From contig NZ_RHHS01000021.1 in assembly GCF_003710935.1 (NCBI RefSeq), positions 1-48,995 of the forward strand: 48,995 nucleotides of DNA, given 5' to 3'. The position numbers were made by a program, and so were the translations under genes. Every line of letters starts with the position of its first letter. Position 1 is the first letter of the stretch. The notes beneath the pieces are model-generated. The model saw only the letters and a list, made by a program, of their open reading frames with translations, did not search any database and was not told the origin of the DNA. The DNA comes from Brevibacillus gelatini. GTDB lineage: Bacteria > Bacillota > Bacilli > Brevibacillales > Brevibacillaceae. This document shows positions 42,833 to 48,995 of the stretch, in pieces.

Positions 42833-43720
42833 TTAGCCTCCAATGATCGTGCCCATTTTGGAGAGTGGTTCAGCCAGGGCATCGAGAGACTGGCTCAGTT
42901 TTTTCACCTGGTCTTCCTTCAATTCGGTGTACAGCACGTAGCCGTTGCCCTTGCGGTAAGGCGCGAGTGCTGCGTCAAGCTCGGCAAAACGGGTTTCGAT
43001 CTCTTTGGACAACGCTTCGTCCTTGGCGTCGAGAGCAGGCTTGAGCACTTTGAAAATCTCGTGTGCGCCTTCTACGTTTGCTGCGAAATCGTACAGGTCG
43101 GTATGGGAGTAGCGCTCTTCCTCGCCTGTCACCTTGCTGGTCGAAACTTCGTTCAAAAGCTCTACTGCGCCTGTTACGAGCATTTTCACGTCGATCTCCA
43201 CGCTTTCGACCTTCACGCGCAGCTGCTTGACGTCTTGCAGAAGCTGGTCTGCCACCGGGCCTTGGTCAGCGACAGATTTGGTTTCCCAGAGCGCTTTTTC
43301 CAATTTGTGATAGCCGCGCCATTCGTTATCGGGTACATCGCCTTCGCGGGCATCAATCCACGGGTCGAAGTCGCCGAGCGATTCAGCGATCGGCTCGATT
43401 CGTTCAAAGTAGGCGCGAGCCGGCGCGTACTCGCTTTTCGCTTTTTCCATGTCGCCAGCCTTGACGGCGGCCGTAAAGCTTTCCGTCGCTTTTACCAGCT
43501 GGTCTGTCTGTTCAATGACCCATTTGCGGTAGGCATCGATTGGAGCTTGCAGGTCTACGGCAGCGGTGTTCGCGGTGGTTTCGGTAGCGGCTGGCTTGTC
43601 CGGTTGGGCGGCCTCAGGCTTTTTCTCTTCCTTTGCCGTCTCCGCGCTGCCGCAAGCAGACAGCAAGAGAGAAGATCCGAGCACAACGGCGGACAGCGGA
43701 TAACCCCATTTTTTCATCAT
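42833..43720 (-). CDS. efeO: EfeO, iron-binding imelysin-like lipoprotein
   Basis: A 295-residue lipoprotein with lipobox LSAC (Cys23) and a peptidase M75/imelysin domain that binds iron outside the membrane and hands it to EfeU. The motif GYHKLE in WRGYHKLEKALWET is the HxxE iron-site signature of the family. There is a Pro/Ala/Glu/Lys-rich linker (about 27-60) and no E. coli-type cupredoxin domain. ATG 43720 (followed by a second ATG) is chosen after AAGGGG; upstream codons are out of context. First gene of the operon, with a Fur box about 50 bp upstream. Confidence 0.92.
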   Translation of the reverse strand: MMKKWGYPLSAVVLGSSLLLSACGSAETAKEEKKPEAAQPDKPAATETTANTAAVDLQAPIDAYRKWVIEQTDQLVKATESFTAAVKAGDMEKAKSEYAPARAYFERIEPIAESLGDFDPWIDAREGDVPDNEWRGYHKLEKALWETKSVADQGPVADQLLQDVKQLRVKVESVEIDVKMLVTGAVELLNEVSTSKVTGEEERYSHTDLYDFAANVEGAHEIFKVLKPALDAKDEALSKEIETRFAELDAALAPYRKGNGYVLYTELKEDQVKKLSQSLDALAEPLSKMGTIIGG

Positions 43721-44075
43721 GTAAAAACACATCCCCTTACTTACCATATAAGTAGATTATTATTAGTTGATAATAAAAATCATTATCATTCAAAAAGAAT
43801 GTAAACCTTTCTCTTGCGATTTGCAATCTATTTTTGAATCTTTGCCGCTGGTTCATTTTGCAAGCGGGGCAGGGGCGGGCGGAAAAAGGCTGCCGAATCA
43901 GGGGAAACAGCCAGGGTCACATCAGGTGGCGCTGGCTGTTGTTGTCACAAAGATGGCACGAGGTTTTACAGTTATGTGGCGAAACGCCCGGGAGATTGGT
44001 AATGCAGGTTGGGGAAAATTATAATGAAGCTACATACAATGCGGGCAAGCGCCTTTCAGCGGGAAAGAGGGTACT
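43721..44075. other. Intergenic region between efeO and nos
   Basis: A 355-bp divergent region. It holds the Fur box at 43767-43790 near efeO and a 9-bp hairpin (AACAGCCAG at 43906-43914 with CTGGCTGTT at 43932-43940) of unknown role about 135 bp before the nos start. An 85-codon frame starting inside the Fur box has no ribosome-binding site and was not accepted. Confidence 0.5.
43767..43790 (-). promoter_or_regulatory. Fur box of efeOBU
   Basis: TTGATAATAAAAATCATTATCATT carries the Fur half-site TGATAAT and two overlapping ATTATCA/TCATTATC half-sites, close to the 7-1-7 consensus. It lies about 50 bp upstream of efeO, indicating repression when iron is plentiful. Confidence 0.85.
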
Positions 44076-45173
44076 ATGAAACAAAATCAATTGATGGAAG
44101 CAGCTTATCGCTTTATCCGCATCTGCTACAGCGAGCTGAACAAGACTGCGGCCGAGACAGAGCAGCGTTTGCAGGAAGTCCGGTACCAGATCGAGTCACA
44201 AGGCTATTACGAGCACACAGAGGAAGAACTGCGCCACGGGGCGAGGATGGCCTGGCGCAACAGCAATCGATGCATCGGACGTTTTTTCTGGGAATCGCTC
44301 ATTGTGATGGATGAGCGTGGTGTCCGGACAGAGGAGGAGATGGCCCAGGCGTTGCTGCGGCACATTGAGTTTGCGACGAACGGTGGGAAAGTGCGTCCGA
44401 CCATTACCGTTTTTGCCCCTGCCATACCGGGGCAGCCGCAGATGCGCATCTGGAACCATCAGTTAATTCGCTACGCCGGGTACGAGACGGAGTACGGCAT
44501 CCTGGGCGATCCGGCTTCACTTGAGCTGACGAAGCTTTGTTTGAGCCTGGGGTGGCAAGGGGCTGGCACGCCCTACGACATCTTGCCGCTCGTCGTGCAA
44601 ATTGGGGATCGCAAGCCGCAATTTTTCGAGATACCAAAGGAGCTGGTCATCGAAGTGCCGATCACGCACCCGGAAATCGCGGGCTTCGCAGACCTTGGCC
44701 TGCAATGGTACGGCGTGCCAATCGTCGCGGACATGCGCCTGGAAATCGGCGGCCTGGATTATGTGGCGGCTCCTTTTAACGGGTGGTACATGGGGACTGA
44801 GATCGGGGCGCGCAATCTGGCAGACGAACAGCGCTACAACATGCTGCCAAAAGTCGCGGAGGTCATGGGCCTGGACACGAGCCGGGAAGCGACGCTCTGG
44901 AAAGACAAGGCGCTGGTGGAGCTGAACGTGGCCGTGCTGCACTCCTTCAAGGAAAAAGGCGTTTCGATTGTCGACCATCACACAGCCAGTCAACAGTTCA
45001 AACGCTTTGAGGAAAGAGAGGCCAAAAGTGGCCGGAAGATCACAGGGGACTGGACGTGGCTGATTCCGCCGATTTCTCCTGCGGCCACACACATTTTTCA
45101 CAGGATGTACGACAACAAGATGGAGTCGCCGAACTTCCACTATCAGGCGAAGCCGGATTTGCCCCAAACATAG
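44076..45173 (+). CDS. nos: Bacterial nitric oxide synthase oxygenase
   Basis: A 365-residue oxygenase-only nitric oxide synthase. It makes NO and citrulline from L-arginine with heme and pterin, borrowing electrons from cellular reductases because it lacks its own reductase domain. Heme-ligand Cys66 lies in [22 protein letters not shown] holds the arginine-binding Glu; [11 protein letters not shown] and SPAATHIFH form the pterin-side C-terminal region. Length matches B. subtilis Nos (363). ATG 44076 follows GAGGG. It sits between two Fur-controlled iron-uptake units. In Bacillales NO protects against oxidants and antibiotics. Confidence 0.95.
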   Translation: MKQNQLMEAAYRFIRICYSELNKTAAETEQRLQEVRYQIESQGYYEHTEEELRHGARMAWRNSNRCIGRFFWESLIVMDERGVRTEEEMAQALLRHIEFATNGGKVRPTITVFAPAIPGQPQMRIWNHQLIRYAGYETEYGILGDPASLELTKLCLSLGWQGAGTPYDILPLVVQIGDRKPQFFEIPKELVIEVPITHPEIAGFADLGLQWYGVPIVADMRLEIGGLDYVAAPFNGWYMGTEIGARNLADEQRYNMLPKVAEVMGLDTSREATLWKDKALVELNVAVLHSFKEKGVSIVDHHTASQQFKRFEEREAKSGRKITGDWTWLIPPISPAATHIFHRMYDNKMESPNFHYQAKPDLPQT

Positions 45174-45205
45174 GGAAAAAGCAAGGGAAATGTCGCAGAC
45201 GCTGG

Positions 45206-45256
45206 TTTGCGGCATCGGGAATTTGTGATAAAATTAGTCGATAATGATTATCATTG
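45206..45256 (+). promoter_or_regulatory. Promoter with overlapping Fur box before the siderophore-binding protein
   Basis: TTTGCG, a 17-bp spacer and TAAAAT (45229-45234) form a promoter. A near-perfect Fur box, GATAATGATTATCATTG (45240-45256), covers the predicted start of transcription. Confidence 0.9.
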
Positions 45257-45280
45257 TTGAAGTTTTGGGGGAGATTCATT

Positions 45281-46264
45281 TTGCACCAGGCAGGATCTTT
45301 GAAAGTCATCTTACTGGCAGTGATGCTGGTTCTCGTCGGGGCTTTGGCGGCATGCGGACAAGCTCCGGCCAATAATGCCGCCCAACCGGCGCAAGAGCAA
45401 TCGGCTGCTCCAGCCCAAACCGAGAGCAGCGACGAATTTATCACCTATCAGGCCGTTAACGGAGAGGTGAAAATTCCGAATGACCTAAAACGAGTGGTCG
45501 TGCTGGCAGACAGCTACGTCGGCGATTTTCTCGCTTTGGGCATCAAGCCGATCGGGATTACCGATCATGTAATGAAGAACCCGTACATGAAAGGCAAGCT
45601 GGACGGCATTGAAAGCGTTGGCGACGGCTCTTCCGTGGAGAAGGTGCTCTCGATGAATCCAGACTTGATCGTTGTGTTCGATGGTGACAAAAATCTCGCG
45701 GAATTCTCCAAAATCGCGCCGACTGTTGCGATTCCGTACGGCAAGAAAACATTCCGTGAGCAATTGTTGGAGTTTGGCAAAATGACGGGCAGGGAAGACA
45801 AAGCCAAAGAGTGGATTGCTGCCTGGGACAAAAAGATCGCTGAGGTGAAGCCAAAAGTACAGGCGGCAGTAGGGGACAAAACCGTTGCCATTTTGCAGCC
45901 TTACGCCAAAGGCATTTACGCATTCGGGCACAACTACGGCCGCGGCGGCGAAATCATTTACGGCGAATTTCAGTTGAAGGCGCCTGCTGCTCTGCAAAAG
46001 GCTGCCATCGACAGCGGCACCGGCTGGGCGCAAGTCTCGCTGGAAACATTGCCGGACTTCGCTGGCGATTACATTTTCACAAGCGCCTGGAGCGGCGATG
46101 ATGCCGATCCGGAGAGTGTGTACGGCTCCGCAGTCTGGAAGGGACTTCCGGCCGTGAAAAACAACAAGGTGTTCCGCATCGACCGCGACGGCTCTTACTT
46201 TAACGATCCGGTCTCCCTGGAGGCCCAGCTCGATTTCATTGTAGAAAAACTGACGCAAAACTAA
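45281..46264 (+). CDS. Iron-siderophore ABC transporter substrate-binding lipoprotein
   Basis: A 327-residue lipoprotein of the FepB/FhuD/FeuA (periplasmic binding, TroA-like) fold. The signal peptide ends in lipobox LAAC (Cys25). Mature signatures are RVVVLADSYVGDFLALGIKPIGI, MNPDLIVVFDG and WKGLPAVKNNKVFRID, typical of ferric-siderophore binders. The TTG start at 45281 is chosen because GGGGGAG lies 7 bases upstream; an earlier in-frame TTG lies in the Fur box. It stands without permease or ATPase genes, so it must share a transporter encoded elsewhere. A Fur box overlaps its promoter. The siderophore is unknown. Confidence 0.9.
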   Translation: MHQAGSLKVILLAVMLVLVGALAACGQAPANNAAQPAQEQSAAPAQTESSDEFITYQAVNGEVKIPNDLKRVVVLADSYVGDFLALGIKPIGITDHVMKNPYMKGKLDGIESVGDGSSVEKVLSMNPDLIVVFDGDKNLAEFSKIAPTVAIPYGKKTFREQLLEFGKMTGREDKAKEWIAAWDKKIAEVKPKVQAAVGDKTVAILQPYAKGIYAFGHNYGRGGEIIYGEFQLKAPAALQKAAIDSGTGWAQVSLETLPDFAGDYIFTSAWSGDDADPESVYGSAVWKGLPAVKNNKVFRIDRDGSYFNDPVSLEAQLDFIVEKLTQN

Positions 46265-46277
46265 GCTCATGCAAGGG

Positions 46278-46330
46278 AAAACCCCCGAGCAAAACGGCGA
46301 TTGTACGCTGCTTTTGGCTCGGGGGTTTTT
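46278..46330. terminator. Bidirectional terminator between convergent genes
   Basis: ACCCCCGAGC pairs with GCTCGGGGGT over 10 bp around a long loop, with five T residues on the + side and four on the reverse side. It serves the siderophore-binding protein gene and the convergent secreted hydrolase gene. Confidence 0.85.
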
Positions 46331-46338
46331 GCTGTTGC

Positions 46339-47970
46339 CTAACGGCTGTAGTAGCTGCTGAGTGCTTGCAGCAGGCCCAGCGGGTTTTTGCGCAAATCTT
46401 TGGCGCTGAAGAAGACGCTGCCCTGGACTTCAGGGATCGTCGCATTGAAATTCAGTTGATTGATAATTTCCTGAGAACTTTGCCACCCTGCTTCGGCTGT
46501 GCCTAGCTTGTAAGGCGAATGGCCGATGAACAGTTTGACGTTGGTGCCGCGCACCTCGTTGGCCCACCAGGTAACGAGCTTGTCGTACTGGGCAGGGGCA
46601 AAGGAGAGACTCCAGTAAATTTGCGGAGTGACATAGTCCATCCAGCCTTGCTTGATCCAGGTGCGGACATCGGCGTACATATGGTCATAAGCCGTTACGC
46701 CTGCTTTTGTATCAGACCCGGTCGGATCGACGGCGATGTTGCGCCAGACGCCAAACGGGCTGATGCCGAACTGGACATGCGGCTTGGCGCTTTTGATCGC
46801 CTGGTTGAGCTGCTGCACGAACTGGTTGATATTGTCGCGTCGCCAGTCTGCTTTTGTTGCGATTTTTTTGCTGTTGTAGCTTTTGAAGGTCGCATCGTCG
46901 TTAAAGGTGCCGTTGGACGGATAGAAGTAATCGTCCAGATGTACGCCGTCGATGTCGTAACGTTGCACGACTTCCATGATCTCGGCAATGATTTGCTGGC
47001 GGGCTTGCGGGATGCCCGGATTGATGTACAGCTTGTTGCTGGAATTGACGATCCATTCCGGATGCTTTTTCACGACGTGATTGGCCGCCAGTTGGTCCGT
47101 TTTCGCATCCACGTTGGCGCGGAACGGATTGAACCAGGCGTGGAACTGCATGCCGCGTCGATGTGTTTCTGCGACCATGAAGGCGAGCGGGTCGTAACCG
47201 GGATTTTTTCCCTGGGTGCCCGTCAAATATTTGGACCACGGCACGAGCGAGGACGGGTACAAGGCATCTGCCGAAGGGCGCACCTGCACGAACACGGCAT
47301 TCATGCCCATCGCTTGCAGCTCGTCCAAAAGCTGTATGTATTCCTGCTGCTGTTTGGCCTGGTTGCCGTAGGAGCCGGTCGAAGGCCAGTCCAGATTGTA
47401 CACGGTCGATACCCATACGCCGCGCAGCGAACCGTTGCTGGAAACGGGAGCTGTTGGCACAGCAGGCTGCGAGCTGTTGTTTTCACCTGGAATGTCCTGT
47501 GGAGGCGGTGTGACGGCTACGGGGCTTCCCGTCGACAGCGTGATCGTTCTCGTTTCCTGTGTCCAGCCCACTTGCAGGCCAAGCTGCTCGGAAACAAACC
47601 GCAGCGGAACCATGACCCGGCCTTGCTTGTTCTGAACAGAAGCATCGAGCGGCACGGTGCTGTCGTTTACGAGCGCGTAAGACTGGTTCACCGTCATGGA
47701 CAGCACGGTATCGTCTTTCAAGATGGTAGCCGTCTGCAAATTTTGATCCCAGTACACTTCTGCACCGAGATTTTCGCTGATGACCCGAAGCGGGACCATC
47801 GTGACATTGACTTTGGGGATGATGTACGGAGCGACGTCGCTTCTGACTTGTTGCCCGTCCAGAAAAATGCTGATCGCAGGAGTTGTCTGCGCAGCCTGCA
47901 CAGATGTCCCCATCGCTGGCATGCACAGCACGAACATCAGCAACAGCATAAACCACTTGCGTAACTTCAT
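46339..47970 (-). CDS. Secreted glycosyl-hydrolase-like (GHL10/DUF187) protein with copper-amine-oxidase-N domain
   Basis: A 543-residue exported protein. A signal peptide (about 1-25, ending VQA-AQ) leads a copper amine oxidase N-like domain with two repeats (VTMVPLRVISENLGAEVYWD and RVMVPLRFVSEQLGLQVGW), a common wall-associated module in Paenibacillaceae. A Pro/Ser linker (about 155-185) follows, then the glycosyl hydrolase-like 10 domain: RGVWVSTVYNLDWPS, VFVQVRPSADALYPS, GMQFHAWFNPFR, DGVHLDDYFYP and SPFGVWRN. The Asp pair in HLDDYFYP sits where the TIM-barrel acid should be. Homologues include YngK. The substrate, perhaps a wall polymer, is unproven. GGAGG precedes ATG 47970. Confidence 0.88.
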   Translation of the reverse strand: MKLRKWFMLLLMFVLCMPAMGTSVQAAQTTPAISIFLDGQQVRSDVAPYIIPKVNVTMVPLRVISENLGAEVYWDQNLQTATILKDDTVLSMTVNQSYALVNDSTVPLDASVQNKQGRVMVPLRFVSEQLGLQVGWTQETRTITLSTGSPVAVTPPPQDIPGENNSSQPAVPTAPVSSNGSLRGVWVSTVYNLDWPSTGSYGNQAKQQQEYIQLLDELQAMGMNAVFVQVRPSADALYPSSLVPWSKYLTGTQGKNPGYDPLAFMVAETHRRGMQFHAWFNPFRANVDAKTDQLAANHVVKKHPEWIVNSSNKLYINPGIPQARQQIIAEIMEVVQRYDIDGVHLDDYFYPSNGTFNDDATFKSYNSKKIATKADWRRDNINQFVQQLNQAIKSAKPHVQFGISPFGVWRNIAVDPTGSDTKAGVTAYDHMYADVRTWIKQGWMDYVTPQIYWSLSFAPAQYDKLVTWWANEVRGTNVKLFIGHSPYKLGTAEAGWQSSQEIINQLNFNATIPEVQGSVFFSAKDLRKNPLGLLQALSSYYSR

Positions 47971-48172
47971 TTTGGGAATCCTCCGACACGTATTATTTGC
48001 TGCAAAACTCTCGCTAATCGTTAGACGTCTTATTATATCGTTTGTTACGGCGGCGTGGGAGGAGAATGAACACGATTTTCGTTCATTTGAACAAAAAAGG
48101 TTAATTGGAACCACACAAGCCGACGGGGAATAGGCAAAGACATAGGCCATTTTCAGGGAGAGGAATTGCTGC

Positions 48173-48995
48173 ATGAGTTCTTTTCTGCAAAAGGTGCCGA
48201 TTGTGTTTGTACCGGGGCTGTTTGGGTCGATGAACGATCAGATTATACCGGGGACGGGGGAATGGAGTTTTGGTCTTGCGCGAACCGCATACGAGCCGTT
48301 TGTTCACATGCTGGAAAAGATGGGGTACCGACGGAATGAACTGTTGTTCATCGCTTTTTATGACTGGCGCAGGCCGATTGGCATTTCCGCGGAGCAGTCT
48401 CTTCTGCCCGTCATTCAATGGGCGAAGCAGGTGGCGGGTGCAAGCCGTGTCAATCTCGTCTGCCACAGCATGGGCGGTCTGGTAGCCAGAGCGTACGTGC
48501 AAGGCGATTCGTACCAAAACGACGTGGACCAACTGCTTGTTTTTGCCACGCCGAACGCAGGCTCGCCGATCAGCTACTGCTACTGGGCAGGCGGGAAGCT
48601 CCCGCGCTCGGTTCCGGGCAAAAGAAATGTGCTGGAAATTTACATGAATGTATACCTCGCCTATTTGGAGCAGGGCAGGCCGTTCAAGCGTGTCCAGGCG
48701 ATCCAGAGACATTTTCCAAGCCTGCTTGACCTGGTGCCGGCCGCTGACTACGGAGATTACTTGCTGGAGAAGAAAAACGGGGCGGAGAGCTTTGTTCCAT
48801 ACGACAGCATGGTTGTCAAAAATCATTATATGGATCTGCTCAACAGCACGATGTCGCTGATTTACGAGCGCAACATCCGCGTCACGGTCGTGGCGGGGAT
48901 TGGGCAGGAAACGATTCATTACTTGCGCACAGTGCCATCGCTTTCCCCGACCAAATGGGTCGACGGGAGAGTCGTGGGCTCGATCAGCAGTACGG
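48173..48995 (+). CDS. Lipase/acylhydrolase-like alpha/beta hydrolase (3' end outside window)
   Basis: The reading frame is open from ATG 48173 to the window end, 274 codons, with no stop, so the gene is partial. It begins with VPIVFVPGLFGS, an oxyanion-type segment of LCAT/lipase-like alpha/beta hydrolases, and has the nucleophile elbow VCHSMGGLVARAY around residue 100. FATPNAGSPISYCYWAGG and FPSLLDLVPAADYGDYL are typical of LCAT-like lipases. There is no signal peptide at the start, so it is probably cytosolic or has further domains. GGGAGAGGA lies upstream. Confidence 0.85.
   Translation, partial: MSSFLQKVPIVFVPGLFGSMNDQIIPGTGEWSFGLARTAYEPFVHMLEKMGYRRNELLFIAFYDWRRPIGISAEQSLLPVIQWAKQVAGASRVNLVCHSMGGLVARAYVQGDSYQNDVDQLLVFATPNAGSPISYCYWAGGKLPRSVPGKRNVLEIYMNVYLAYLEQGRPFKRVQAIQRHFPSLLDLVPAADYGDYLLEKKNGAESFVPYDSMVVKNHYMDLLNSTMSLIYERNIRVTVVAGIGQETIHYLRTVPSLSPTKWVDGRVVGSISST

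Noticed and set aside
40450..42846. 798-codon open frame opposite efeU and efeB
   Set aside because: Antisense to two well-supported genes with Tat and FTR1 motifs; no start signal and no recognisable domain.
43767..44024. 85-codon forward frame beginning within the Fur box
   Set aside because: It starts inside an operator with a run of Ile/Lys codons and has no ribosome-binding site.
46519..47964. 481-codon open frame opposite the secreted hydrolase gene
   Set aside because: Shadow of a gene with signal peptide and clear GHL10 motifs.

Overview
The window looks like a chromosomal segment of a Gram-positive, low-to-mid GC Bacillales bacterium, most likely Brevibacillus or a close Paenibacillaceae relative (an inference from gene content and style, not from a search). 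Supporting signs are strong Shine-Dalgarno sites with frequent GTG/TTG starts, lipoprotein signal peptides, a bacterial nitric oxide synthase oxygenase, sigma-54-controlled acetoin and GABA operons, Fur boxes, and YhgE/Pip, YuiD-type and SEC-C proteins. No rRNA, tRNA, CRISPR array, intact insertion sequence or prophage is visible.

Layout. 0-1.8 kb: an oxidoreductase-marR pair behind two palindromic operators. 1.9-3.3 kb: a reverse-strand SEC-C/TPR protein. 3.8-8.4 kb: malate:quinone oxidoreductase behind a long leader, a likely small peptide gene with a non-AUG start, an amino acid permease and a luciferase-like flavin oxidoreductase. 8.7-10.4 kb: a stand-alone GmrSD-like (DUF262-DUF1524) defence nuclease whose start region is out of frame at an A6 tract. 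10.6-18.5 kb: an acetoin-catabolism island: acoR, an octanoyl/lipoyl transferase (LipL type), then acoA-acoB-acoC-acoL behind a sigma-54 promoter with upstream inverted half-sites. 18.6-25.1 kb: two-component system, polar amino acid ABC transporter, divergent AGCS symporter and a gamma-glutamyl-type amidohydrolase. 25.1-31.4 kb: PhnA-like protein, a secreted coiled-coil protein, a large YhgE/Pip protein with tandem LP repeats, a membrane acyltransferase and an arylamine N-acetyltransferase. 31.5-35.9 kb: sigma-54 activator (GabR type), gabT and gabD, with two tandem palindromes and a sigma-54 promoter. 36.0-39.5 kb: a compact four-gene reverse operon that reads as a lipid-linked ribose (polyprenyl-phosphoribose) pathway. 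39.7-46.3 kb: an iron island: efeO-efeB-efeU, nitric oxide synthase and a siderophore-binding lipoprotein, with two Fur boxes. 46.3-49.0 kb: a secreted glycoside-hydrolase-like protein and a lipase-like alpha/beta hydrolase cut by the window end.

How it works together. The aco and gab operons both feed carbon (acetyl-CoA, succinate) to central metabolism under sigma-54 plus a dedicated activator; the lipoyl-transfer gene beside acoR probably helps lipoylate the E2 subunit AcoC. The iron island couples elemental iron uptake, siderophore uptake and a heme enzyme. The most intriguing unit is the UbiA-type phosphoribosyltransferase / ArnE-like small transporter / divergent PAP2 / GT-C-like operon, whose four products match, in order, the four chemical steps needed to place a pentose on the outer surface from a polyprenyl carrier.
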